From positions 1 through 14,939 of the forward strand of contig CAZVJA010000125.1 of the NCBI GenBank assembly GCA_964626885.1: a DNA stretch of 14,939 nt, in the 5' to 3' direction. Both the position numbers and the translations under genes were made by a program. Of the stretch, positions 8,500 through 14,939 are shown piece after piece. The notes under the pieces were generated by a model that ran no database searches, was not told where the DNA came from, and saw nothing but the letters and a program-made list of their open reading frames with translations. The stretch is from CAZVJA01 sp964626885. GTDB lineage: Bacteria > Planctomycetota > Planctomycetia > Planctomycetales > Planctomycetaceae. Position 1 is the first letter of the stretch; the number at the start of each line of letters is the position of its first letter.

Positions 8500-9741
8500 T
8501 CAGGCGGCTTTGCGGAACGGCTGCCCTGCGCTGTCGAGACGATGCCAGCGGGCAATCGCCTCCCAAGGGGGCCGGGCGACGTTCGGCCGCATCCAGTCCG
8601 GAGGAATATCGGGGAAGGCCGGCTCGCCAAGCACCAGCGGTTGCAAGGCGTCGATCAGTTTCTCGACAAGCACCGGGGCAAGCACCAGCTTCGTCGGCCA
8701 GGCGGTGACAACATTTTCTTCCGAGAGGATCTGTACGTTTTCCGGACGGGCTCCGTTGGATGTTGCCCCTTCGGCCCGATCGATGCGGTACGTCGCCCAC
8801 TCGCAATGGGATAGATCGATGCCCGGGATAATCGACTCGAGTTCGCGGCGGGCATGTCCGATCAGCGAAGGTTCGACGAGCGCGACGCCGTCTTCCGCGA
8901 TCTGTCCGCCGATCTGCCAGACCGTTCGTCCCGCGACGTCGTTGTCGGTGGTGATGGTGGCCCTTGTCTTCGCACCATCGACGCAATGTCCGTTAAGAGT
9001 CGGCAAGTCGCCGCGCACCAGAACCATGTGTAACGGTCGGCGCTGCATGGCTTGAGGATCGAGTCCCACACGTTGGCGCAGTTCGGCGTTGCCTGCGCCC
9101 GCGGTGAAGGCGATGTGTTTCGGATAGAGCGAGACTTTTTTTCCGGTCCGCGGTTCTGTGAGGCGAATCGTCCGTACCTTGCCAGGGCCGTCGAGCTCGA
9201 ACGACAAACCACGTTCGGCATCGATCCGCAGGATCTTTTCGAGATTCCGAGAGGAGAGATCGGCGATCAGACTCTGCGGCGAGATGATCTGCTCGTCGAG
9301 TTGGGCCACTTGGCCGGGACAATTCGCGAGCACGTCGGGTCGGTCCTGTGCGTCGAGATTCTGCGGCGCGACGCGGAGCCCCATTTTCGCACCGATCATG
9401 CCGAGTCTCGAGGAAAGAGAATCGGTCCGCCAGAGATGGCAGTGTTCGGTCCGAATGCGGGTACGGGAAAGGTTAGGTTCGCGGATGCCGTTCAGGCATT
9501 CTCGCCAGGTTTGCGGCATGTCGCGAATGCTGGCCGCTGAACCGGTGAGCAATCCTTGCAGCGTGTACTTCAAACCACCGTGGAGGATGCCTTGCGAAGC
9601 GATTGTCTGCCCGCCGCCGAGTTCACCGGTTTCGAGCAGAATGGCATAGACGCCGCGTCGCGTGAGTTCGTCCAGCAGCCAGAGTCCGGCTACTCCGCCG
9701 CCGAAGATGACTGTGTCGAGAACCATGCGATCTGCCGCCAT
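8500..9741 (-). CDS. FAD-dependent oxidoreductase of the DAO/glycerol-3-phosphate dehydrogenase-like type
   Basis: A 413-aa flavoprotein. Residues 9-40 form the ADP-binding Rossmann motif (VIFGGGVAGLWLLDEL, glycines 14-16 and 19, ending at Glu37 in LLETGE). GQTIASQGILHGGLKYTL at 44-61 resembles the flavin-contacting loop of DAO and GlpD-type enzymes. A second FAD contact is HIAFTAGAGNAEL around 209-221. Such enzymes oxidise amino acids, amines or polyol phosphates; the substrate is unknown. The ATG at 9726 (residue 6) is an alternative start just before the Rossmann strand, and neither start has a strong ribosome binding site. No membrane segment or signal peptide is evident. It follows the RidA-family gene by 97 bp and precedes the AKR gene by 9 bp on the same strand. 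Confidence 0.88.
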   Translation of the reverse strand: MAADRMVLDTVIFGGGVAGLWLLDELTRRGVYAILLETGELGGGQTIASQGILHGGLKYTLQGLLTGSAASIRDMPQTWRECLNGIREPNLSRTRIRTEHCHLWRTDSLSSRLGMIGAKMGLRVAPQNLDAQDRPDVLANCPGQVAQLDEQIISPQSLIADLSSRNLEKILRIDAERGLSFELDGPGKVRTIRLTEPRTGKKVSLYPKHIAFTAGAGNAELRQRVGLDPQAMQRRPLHMVLVRGDLPTLNGHCVDGAKTRATITTDNDVAGRTVWQIGGQIAEDGVALVEPSLIGHARRELESIIPGIDLSHCEWATYRIDRAEGATSNGARPENVQILSEENVVTAWPTKLVLAPVLVEKLIDALQPLVLGEPAFPDIPPDWMRPNVARPPWEAIARWHRLDSAGQPFRKAA

Positions 9742-9838
9742 TCGAGGTCGCTGCCATCCACCTGTAAGAATTCCTGGGGGACGGACTTGTAACCTTTTGG
9801 CGGCGATCTGAAAAGAGGGATTCCGTGAGCCCTTTCTG

Positions 9839-10300
9839 CTAAGGCTTCAGCTCCAGGATCGCCTCGATTTCGACGGCGATGTTTCCCGGCAGCGAGCCCA
9901 TGCCGACGGCGCTGCGGGCAGCACGGCCGGCTTCACCGAAGACCGCAACCATCAACTCGCTGAAGCCGTTGATCACGCTGGGATGGTTGCCGAAGTCAGG
10001 AGCGGCGTTGACCATCCCGAGCACCTTGACGACCCGGGCCACCCGGTCGAGGCTGCCGATTTGTGCCTTCAGCGTGGAAAGGATCGTCAGGCCGACTTGG
10101 CGGGCGGCGTTCTTTCCTTCGGCTTCGGTGAGGTCGGCGCCGACCTTGCCAGTGATCATCTTCCCGTCCGGCAGGAGCGGGCCGTGACCGGAGACGTATA
10201 ACATGCGATCAACCTGCACGACCGGGCTGTAGACGCCGGCCGGCTTCGGTGCGGGAGGAAGTTCGAGATTCAATTCCTTGATTTTCGCGTCGGCGCTCAT
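9839..10300 (-). CDS. RidA/YjgF/YER057c family protein
   Basis: A 153-aa protein from the ATG at 10300, which has AGGA 9 nt upstream. The frame is open further upstream to 10411, but those 37 residues do not look like RidA sequence. RidA-type proteins are small trimers that hydrolyse reactive enamines or imines to ketones and ammonia. Supporting motifs are YVSGHGPLLPDG at about 35-46, a central VLGMVNAAPDFGNHPSVING at 93-112, and FGEAGRAARSAVGMGSLPGN at 121-140, where Arg129 matches the conserved substrate-carboxylate-binding arginine. The pattern fits the YjgF-like_1 branch more than canonical RidA, so the exact substrate is open. It is the likely first gene of a RidA, FAD-oxidase, AKR cluster on the minus strand. 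Confidence 0.9.
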   Translation of the reverse strand: MSADAKIKELNLELPPAPKPAGVYSPVVQVDRMLYVSGHGPLLPDGKMITGKVGADLTEAEGKNAARQVGLTILSTLKAQIGSLDRVARVVKVLGMVNAAPDFGNHPSVINGFSELMVAVFGEAGRAARSAVGMGSLPGNIAVEIEAILELKP

Positions 10301-10719
10301 GGTGTTGATTCCTGTCACAAATTGCGCGGAAGAATTCCGAGGGTTACAAAATGGATCGCCTGCTGGACGCGGCGAGTCGAAGTCGGATGACTGCCAATCG
10401 ATATTCATCAAGAAGGCCGTTCAAAAGGATACGGTTTCATGGGGAGAAATCCAACCAAACAAGGCAACTTGGATGATCACCTGCGGCGAATCGATCGTTT
10501 ATTGGGGAGACTAGGCATTGCGAGATTTCGTGGCCAGTTGCAGTTGAATTGCCAAGAGAGAATTTGCATTTCGAGGCGCGGGATCTAGAATAAGGGCTCA
10601 TCTGGAAAGCGGATTGGCCCACACGATTGACGGTATTGGCCGCTGACTATGTCTTGTCGATAGCAGCCCGTGCCGCGATCAACGGTACTTCGAATTCTCT
10701 GGGAGAAGGTGGCGCAACC
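10301..10719. other. Divergent intergenic region between RidA-family gene and floA
   Basis: This 419-bp region separates two divergent genes. It contains a sigma70-like promoter candidate for floA at 10563-10591. No further promoter is clear for the RidA-family gene, and no RNA gene or repeat is recognised. An in-frame extension of floA back to 10627 is not needed, given the ribosome binding site before the ATG at 10720. Confidence 0.5.
10563..10591 (+). promoter_or_regulatory. Candidate sigma70-type promoter for floA
   Basis: TTTGCA (10563-10568, 4 of 6 to TTGACA) and TAGAAT (10586-10591, 5 of 6 to TATAAT) are separated by 17 nt. Transcription would start near 10598 and leave a leader of about 120 nt before the floA ATG. 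This is motif matching only. Confidence 0.35.
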
Positions 10720-11667
10720 ATGGAAAATATGCACGTGCTGATGGTGGTGGGCGTGCTCTTCTTGATCCTGTTGGGCATCATTTTTCTATTTCTGTTCGGG
10801 CGATACTTCAAACTTTGGTTACGAGCTTTCGTGACGCGTGCCCGGATCGGCCCGCTGAGTCTGGTCTTCATGTCGTTGCGGAAAGTGAATCCGGTCATCA
10901 TCGTCGACACGAAAATCATGGCGGTGCAGGCTGGGCTGACGGATATTACCACCGAGGCTCTTGAAGCGCATTACTTGGCGGGGGGTAACGTTCGCCGGGT
11001 GGTTCAATCGCTGATCGCCGCCCATCGCGCGAAGATCGACCTGAATTGGGATACTGCTGCCGCGATTGATCTCGCGGGTCGCAATGTCTTCGAAGCGGTG
11101 CAGACGAGCGTTGATCCCAAGGTCATCGACTGCCCGGACGGCCGGCGTACCGGCCGGACGACACTCGACGGGGTCGCCAAAGACGGGATTCAGCTCAAGG
11201 CTCGGGCTCGCGTGACCGTGCGAACGAACCTCGCGCAACTCGTGGGTGGAGCCACGGAAGAAACGGTGATTGCGCGGGTCGGCGAGGGGATCGTTTCAGC
11301 CATCGGCTCATGTTCCACTCATAAGGAAGTCCTGGCGAATCCGATGCTCATCGCCAGGGCCGTGCTCGCGAAAGGGCTTGATTCGCAGACCGCCTATGAA
11401 ATCGTCTCGATTGACATCGCCGATGTGGATGTCGGAGACAACGTCGGTGCCCGGCTGATGGCGGACCAGGCGGAAGCGGACATGCGCATCGCCCGTGCGC
11501 ACGCCGAAGAACGCCGCGCGATCGCCGTGGCGAAAGAGCAGGAAATGCGGGCGCTCACCCAGGAAAACCGGGCACATGTCGTGCTGGCGGAAGCCGAGAT
11601 CCCAATGGCTATTGCTGAGGCATTTCGCGAGGGGTCGCTGCATACATCCGAAAATGGAAACCGCTGA
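10720..11667 (+). CDS. floA: Flotillin-like protein FloA
   Basis: A 315-aa membrane scaffold of the SPFH family; FloA organises membrane microdomains. The protein has one hydrophobic anchor at about 6-28 (LMVVGVLFLILLGIIFLFLF). An SPFH core follows with the highly typical FloA strings EAHYLAGGNVRRVVQSLIAA, RTNLAQLVGGATEETVIARVGEGIVSAIGS and SIDIADVDVGDNVGARL. A charged coiled coil (about 245-295, AEERRAIAVAKEQEMRA) comes next. The start is the ATG at 10720, preceded by GGAGAAGG. The family C-terminus usually goes on to a GVMDYY-type motif plus some 20 residues. Here the protein ends REGSLHTSENGNR, so that tail is missing or diverged, and the nearby frames do not restore it. FloA is often paired with an NfeD gene, but none is adjacent. 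Confidence 0.95.
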   Translation: MENMHVLMVVGVLFLILLGIIFLFLFGRYFKLWLRAFVTRARIGPLSLVFMSLRKVNPVIIVDTKIMAVQAGLTDITTEALEAHYLAGGNVRRVVQSLIAAHRAKIDLNWDTAAAIDLAGRNVFEAVQTSVDPKVIDCPDGRRTGRTTLDGVAKDGIQLKARARVTVRTNLAQLVGGATEETVIARVGEGIVSAIGSCSTHKEVLANPMLIARAVLAKGLDSQTAYEIVSIDIADVDVGDNVGARLMADQAEADMRIARAHAEERRAIAVAKEQEMRALTQENRAHVVLAEAEIPMAIAEAFREGSLHTSENGNR

Positions 11668-11909
11668 CGGCAGTAAGACCATTGCGCGATTGTCGATTCT
11701 GCCACCCTGTGAAGGTTTTCGGGTGTTATGGCTGCTGACGTCGAACGCTGCCCAGGTCGTGTAGCCGCCACAAGAAACCGTAGACTGGTACGATTTCAGC
11801 GGTCAGACGATCAGTTTACGTGGTCCAAACAGTCGGCTTAAGAAAGGGGTGCCGGTAAAACCCGGTTTCCATGCAGGCAAGGGTTCTTTCGCTTGTGACG
11901 AAACAAGTG

Positions 11910-11955
11910 CCCTGGTGCCTGTTTGCAAAGGTTTTGGCCCAGGGGGTCGATTTTT
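11910..11955 (+). terminator. Candidate intrinsic terminator downstream of floA
   Basis: CCCTGG-T-GCC (11910-11919) can pair with GGC-CCAGGG (11936-11944), giving nine pairs with one bulge around a 16-nt loop. TTTTT follows at 11951-11955 after a 6-nt gap. The loose fit between stem and T run and the 240-nt distance from floA leave this uncertain. It may instead be part of a structured RNA. Confidence 0.35.
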
Positions 11956-11997
11956 GAAACAAGCACATTTTTCGCGGTTGCTGAGAAACGGAATCTG

Positions 11998-12026
11998 TTG
12001 AGAACCGCGGACACGTCGAGTACCAT
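11998..12026 (+). promoter_or_regulatory. Candidate sigma70-type promoter for the small gene and OleA-like gene
   Basis: TTGAGA (11998-12003, 5 of 6 to consensus) and TACCAT (12021-12026, 4 of 6) are separated by exactly 17 nt. Transcription would start near 12033 and give a leader of about 180 nt that contains the three hairpins at 12052-12141. This is motif matching only. Confidence 0.35.
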
Positions 12027-12051
12027 ACTGCCAGGGAAGTTTGTGCGGGAT

Positions 12052-12141
12052 AGCCGGGATTATTCCGGCTGGGCAGACGGAACGGTCTGCAACAACATCC
12101 GGCAAAACTTTTTTGACTGACAGAGTCTCCCGTCGGGAGAC
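12052..12141 (+). promoter_or_regulatory. Three consecutive hairpins in the probable 5' leader
   Basis: Three perfect inverted repeats lie in a row: AGCCGG/CCGGCT (12052-12070), GCAGAC/GTCTGC (12073-12090) and GTCTCCC/GGGAGAC (12125-12141). A TTTTTT run lies between the second and third. The first two are 2 nt apart. Possible roles are a cis-acting leader, an attenuator or a small RNA; no known riboswitch class is recognised. Confidence 0.45.
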
Positions 12142-12214
12142 GGCGACAGGACGTTGCTGTGGTTTCCGTCATCAAACCCTCAACGATTCATCACTGCCAG
12201 GAGAGTTCGTTCCC

Positions 12215-12424
12215 ATGGGCGATACTCTGCATGTTGGACTGACCGAAACTCAGCGCGAACTTCTGTTGCGTGGCTTGCGCTATGTCCGCAGCTCGATTCA
12301 GCTCGAGGTTTGCGATCCGACCCCGGAATTCGAGTCCGAGCGGACCGACCGCATTAACGAAGTCAACGAACTGGTCAGCCAGTTGAGCGGTGCCCATCCT
12401 CCGCGCGAAGCCGCGAAGGTCTGA
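12215..12424 (+). CDS. Small hypothetical protein, 69 aa
   Basis: A short gene starting at the ATG 12215, with AGGAG at 12199-12203 eleven nt upstream. The product MGDTLHVGLTETQRELLLRG... is predominantly helical: LTETQRELLLRGLRYVRSSI (9-28) forms one amphipathic helix and the glutamate/arginine-rich ERTDRINEVNELVSQLSG (42-59) another. It has no signal peptide, membrane segment or metal motif. It resembles small acidic planctomycete proteins of unknown function, but I cannot name a family. It ends 39 bp before the OleA-like gene on the same strand and probably shares a transcript with it. Codon use and composition match the neighbours, which supports a real gene. Confidence 0.75.
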   Translation: MGDTLHVGLTETQRELLLRGLRYVRSSIQLEVCDPTPEFESERTDRINEVNELVSQLSGAHPPREAAKV

Positions 12425-12463
12425 GCATCCGCCGTTACACGGAGAGCGTTGCAAGAGCTTCGA

Positions 12464-13510
12464 ATGCGGTATCACCACGTTTGCATCGAAGCGGTCTGCC
12501 ACACGCTCCCGCCCAACGTCGTCACCTCCGACGAGATTGAGCAGCAGCTTGCGCCAGTCTACGATCGGCTCGGCCTCCCCGCCGGTCGATTGGAACTGAT
12601 GACCGGCATCCGCGAGCGGCGGTTCTTCGATCCCGGAACGCGGCCCGGAGATATTTCCGTCCAGACAGCTGCCCGGGCCGTCGAACGATCGGGACTCGAC
12701 AAGCACTTCTTTGGTGCACTGGTGCATGGTTCGGTTTGTCGCGACCAACTTGAACCCGCGACTGCCTGCCGGGTTCACCATGCCCTTGGGCTCCCCAACA
12801 CGGCGATGGCGCTCGATGTGAGTAATGCCTGTCTCGGAATTCTCAATGGCATGCTCCTCGTAGCGGATCTCATCGAACTCGGCAGGATCCGCGCGGGGGT
12901 CGTTGTCGGGACCGAAGAGGGACGCGATCTCGTCGAAGGGACAATCGATTTTCTGCTCCGTTCGACGAACTTGACGCGGGCTGATGTCAAACGGGACTTT
13001 GCGTCGTTGACGATCGGCTCTGGATCGGCGGCGGTCGTGTTGTGTGACAGCAAGTTGAGCCGGGCAAAGCATCGGCTGCTAGGGGGCACATGCCGGACGG
13101 ATACGCAGCAGCATGAGCTTTGTGCCGGCGGAGCCAATGCCGCGGAGCATCAGGACGCGCGACCTCGGATGCAGACAGATTCGGAAGCGCTGTTGCATGC
13201 CGGGGTGAATCTGGCGGCAGAGACATGGGCGGAAGCAAGGAGAACGCTCGGCTGGCGGAACTCCGACGTTGATCGGGTTTTCACGCATCAGGTGGGTCGG
13301 GCACACCGCAAGCTGCTGCTGGAACGGCTGGAACTCGACCCGGCTCTCGATTTTCCGACGGTCGAGACATTCGGGAACACTGGTGCGGCGGCACTCCCGA
13401 TGGCGTTGTCGCTCGGCATCGAACAGGGACGCCTCGAAGCGGGGCACCGTGTGGCGCTCCTGGGAATTGGCAGTGGGCTCAGCTCAGTGATGCTCGGCGT
13501 GCAGTGGTAA
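12464..13510 (+). CDS. oleA: 3-oxoacyl-ACP synthase III-like condensing enzyme, OleA type
   Basis: A 348-aa thiolase-superfamily protein. OleA joins two fatty acyl-CoA molecules head to head to make a beta-keto acid, the first step of long-chain olefin formation. Catalytic residues are visible: Cys123 in DVSNACLGILNG, His275 in FTHQVG and Asn305 in FGNTGAAALP. OleA-typical strings are GRLELMTGIRERRFF, HGSVCRDQLEPATACRVHHA and ALLGIGSGLSSVMLGVQW. Glu97 in LEPATA sits 26 residues before the cysteine, the spacing I recall for Glu117 and Cys143 of Xanthomonas OleA, where that glutamate is needed for OleA chemistry. This favours OleA over ordinary FabH. The ATG at 12464 is chosen because the family begins MxYxxV; a TTG at 12449 with GGAG 4 nt upstream is the alternative. 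No oleB, oleC or oleD genes are adjacent. Confidence 0.88.
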   Translation: MRYHHVCIEAVCHTLPPNVVTSDEIEQQLAPVYDRLGLPAGRLELMTGIRERRFFDPGTRPGDISVQTAARAVERSGLDKHFFGALVHGSVCRDQLEPATACRVHHALGLPNTAMALDVSNACLGILNGMLLVADLIELGRIRAGVVVGTEEGRDLVEGTIDFLLRSTNLTRADVKRDFASLTIGSGSAAVVLCDSKLSRAKHRLLGGTCRTDTQQHELCAGGANAAEHQDARPRMQTDSEALLHAGVNLAAETWAEARRTLGWRNSDVDRVFTHQVGRAHRKLLLERLELDPALDFPTVETFGNTGAAALPMALSLGIEQGRLEAGHRVALLGIGSGLSSVMLGVQW

Positions 13511-13552
13511 TTCCGTAGACACGCCCCCAGGCCGACGAGTCGCCTTCGGTCT

Positions 13553-14605
13553 TCACACAGTGGGCACGGTGACGCCAAACTTAGCTGCGAGCACCACGAG
13601 CGAACCCCAAGTCCCGTCGTCGAGTGGGATGCCGCGCTCGCGTCGTACGCCAGCAGTCGCGCGACTGCGATCCCCGGGCATCTGGATGCTTGTTACTCCC
13701 GGCTTAAAGGGGGGCTGCCGCGCGAATTCAACCAGTTTCGCCGCTTCACGCTCGAAATGATCCCGCCCGGCGAATCGCTCCGCGTTCCAGACGACCATCA
13801 GCACGTTGTTCGTCAGAGGTGCCTCCGCTTCGGCCGGAGGGCAGAACCCTCCGGCAAGACCGGCCGTGAGCATGTCTAGCACCAGGCCGAGCCCGAATCC
13901 TTTATAACCGCTTTGTTCACCTCCCAGCGGTAAGAGGGTACCGGGTGGGTCGGCGAAACGGGTGGATGGATCGGTGGTTGGGTTTCCTTTCGCGTCCTGC
14001 AGCCAACCTTCGGGACAGGACCGCCCCCCCAGTTGAGCGACGCGAATCTTTCCGTTGGCGACGACACTGGTCGAGATATCGAGTACCAGCGGCTCACCCC
14101 CAGTCGGAATTCCGAACGCTACCGGGTTGGTGCTGATCCGAGGCTCGATTCCTCCCGGAGGGGCGACGCACTTGAGGACGCCGTTATCGTTGACGGTGAT
14201 GAGCCCCGCCATTCGCAGTTGTGCAATCCGCTCGACCCATTCGCCGAGCCGACCCACGTGGCCGCAGTTCTTAAGTGTGCCGCAGGCGATTCCAAGCGCA
14301 CGGGCTTTCGGAACCAGTTGCTCGATAAGCTTAGCACATTGTAACTGGCCGAATCCGAGATGGGCATCGGCCGCGATCATGGCCGCAGTTTCGCGAAGCA
14401 CCTCAAATGGGGCGCCCGCGACGAGTTCGCCCCGTTGCATCTGATCGACGTAGTCCGGAATACGAACGACGCCGTGCGAGTCGTGCCCCCGGAGGTTTGC
14501 CCCAACGAGACTTTCGGAAATCGCCTGGGCATCCGGTGAGGCGACTCCGGCGGCCACAAGCAGACCCGTGGCGAAATCAGTCAGCCGATGTTCCGCGAGT
14601 TGCAT
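13553..14605 (-). CDS. Ldh family oxidoreductase (malate/L-lactate dehydrogenase type)
   Basis: A 350-aa NAD(P)-dependent 2-hydroxyacid dehydrogenase of the Ldh2/MDH2/AllD (YlbC-like) family, unrelated to classical lactate dehydrogenase. Family signatures are GHDSHGVVRIPDYV (40-53), a likely catalytic His116 in NCGHVGRLGEW, STNPVAFGIPTG (158-169), LDISTSVVANGKI (175-187) and GYKGFGLGLVLDMLTAGLAGG (233-253). The length is the family norm. Substrates in the family include malate, L-lactate, ureidoglycolate and 2,3-diketogulonate, and nothing here decides between them. The start at 14605 is chosen because the family begins close to that residue; the frame is open to 14803, but those 66 residues are arginine-rich and overlap the CDGSH gene. 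The gene is 49 bp downstream of the CDGSH gene on the same strand. Confidence 0.9.
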   Translation of the reverse strand: MQLAEHRLTDFATGLLVAAGVASPDAQAISESLVGANLRGHDSHGVVRIPDYVDQMQRGELVAGAPFEVLRETAAMIAADAHLGFGQLQCAKLIEQLVPKARALGIACGTLKNCGHVGRLGEWVERIAQLRMAGLITVNDNGVLKCVAPPGGIEPRISTNPVAFGIPTGGEPLVLDISTSVVANGKIRVAQLGGRSCPEGWLQDAKGNPTTDPSTRFADPPGTLLPLGGEQSGYKGFGLGLVLDMLTAGLAGGFCPPAEAEAPLTNNVLMVVWNAERFAGRDHFEREAAKLVEFARQPPFKPGVTSIQMPGDRSRATAGVRRERGIPLDDGTWGSLVVLAAKFGVTVPTV

Positions 14606-14654
14606 GGAGCGTTCCGAAGCCTTTGCGAGGTGCTGTCCCCGGGAATAGGTTGGT

Positions 14655-14867
14655 TTACGTGGTCGGTACCTTCTGGTCCGCGGTAAAACCACAGGTCTTG
14701 TGCGCGCCGTCGCAGAACGGTTTGTTCGACGAGGCCGTGCAGCGGCACAAGGCGACACTCTCCTTGCCGCCGAGATTGAACGCGTTTCCCTCGTGGTCAA
14801 CAAGCGTGATAGGACCGGTGACGAGAAGCGGACCGTCGAGACGGGTGGTAATCTTTACTTCAGACAT
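14655..14867 (-). CDS. CDGSH-type iron-sulfur protein
   Basis: A 70-aa protein with one CDGSH zinc-finger-like motif that binds a redox-active [2Fe-2S] cluster through three cysteines and one histidine. The ligands are Cys41, Cys43, Cys52 and His56 in CRCTASSNKPFCDGAH, an exact CxC-x8-C-x3-H spacing with the family variant DGA in place of DGS. The N-terminal half (ITTRLDGPLLVTGPITLVDHEG) is the usual beta-strand lead-in of bacterial single-CDGSH proteins. The ATG at 14867 has GGGAG 10 nt upstream; an upstream GTG at 14891 is less likely. There is no membrane anchor, so it should be cytoplasmic. It may be co-transcribed with the Ldh-family gene downstream. Confidence 0.93.
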   Translation of the reverse strand: MSEVKITTRLDGPLLVTGPITLVDHEGNAFNLGGKESVALCRCTASSNKPFCDGAHKTCGFTADQKVPTT

Positions 14868-14939
14868 GCGTGAATATCTCCCGGAAAACACGAGGGGATG
14901 GTTCCGACCACCTGGCAGACGATTTGAGCCGCGGGAAAG

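Larger units (their letters stand above)
11668..12214. other. Hairpin-rich intergenic region downstream of floA
   Basis: This 547-bp stretch holds no recognisable gene. Short frames on both strands lack family resemblance and ribosome binding sites. It does hold a terminator-like stem (11910-11955), a promoter-like pair (11998-12026) and three hairpins (12052-12141), each listed separately. A further small hairpin, CTTGT-GACGAA-ACAAG, lies at 11892-11907. Confidence 0.5.

Noticed and set aside
11728..11841. 37-codon frame after floA (ATG 11728)
   Set aside because: It has no ribosome binding site and no family resemblance, and it is too short to support by composition.
14606..14803. N-terminal extension of the Ldh-family gene
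   Set aside because: The 66 extra residues are arginine-rich, overlap the well-supported CDGSH gene and exceed the family length.
1..14939. tRNA, rRNA, CRISPR array, insertion sequence or prophage
   Set aside because: No cloverleaf-like sequence, regularly spaced repeats, transposase or integrase motifs were seen on either strand.

Overview
The window reads like chromosomal DNA of a planctomycete (Planctomycetota). This is inferred from gene content and not from any rRNA or tRNA, as none is present. The pointers are GC-rich coding sequence, an exported enolase-superfamily protein with a twin-arginine leader, a very large AsmA-like envelope protein, a DUF4198-like secreted protein, a stand-alone flotillin (FloA) and an OleA-type thiolase. 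There are no mobile elements, CRISPR arrays or phage genes, so the region looks like ordinary chromosome.

Layout. Positions 1-3505 hold three minus-strand genes: a partial RspA/mannonate-dehydratase-like protein cut by the left edge, an HtrA/DegP-type serine protease without an export signal, and a secreted protein that joins a DUF4198-like half to a DUF3386-like half. After a 444-bp divergent intergenic region, a long plus-strand gene (3950-7641) encodes an AsmA/TamB-like envelope protein. It is split by a one-base frameshift at the G run 5240-5243. Positions 7696-10300 form a minus-strand cluster read as RidA-family deaminase, then FAD-dependent oxidoreductase, then aldo/keto reductase; its last two genes are 9 bp apart. 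On the plus strand, floA (10720-11667) is followed by a 547-bp hairpin-rich gap with a promoter-like site, then a conserved-looking 69-aa protein and an OleA-like condensing enzyme. At the right edge, minus-strand genes encode a CDGSH iron-sulfur protein and an Ldh-family malate/lactate-type dehydrogenase.

How the genes may work together. The RidA/FAD-oxidase/AKR cluster suggests oxidation of an amine or hydroxy substrate, with RidA removing reactive imine products. AsmA-like protein, FloA and the OleA-like enzyme all concern membranes or lipids, but nothing in the sequence links them functionally. The most notable observations are the frameshifted AsmA-like gene, the OleA-like enzyme without oleBCD neighbours, the structured leader ahead of the small gene, and the DUF4198-like/DUF3386-like fusion. 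I did not find a clearly new multi-gene system.
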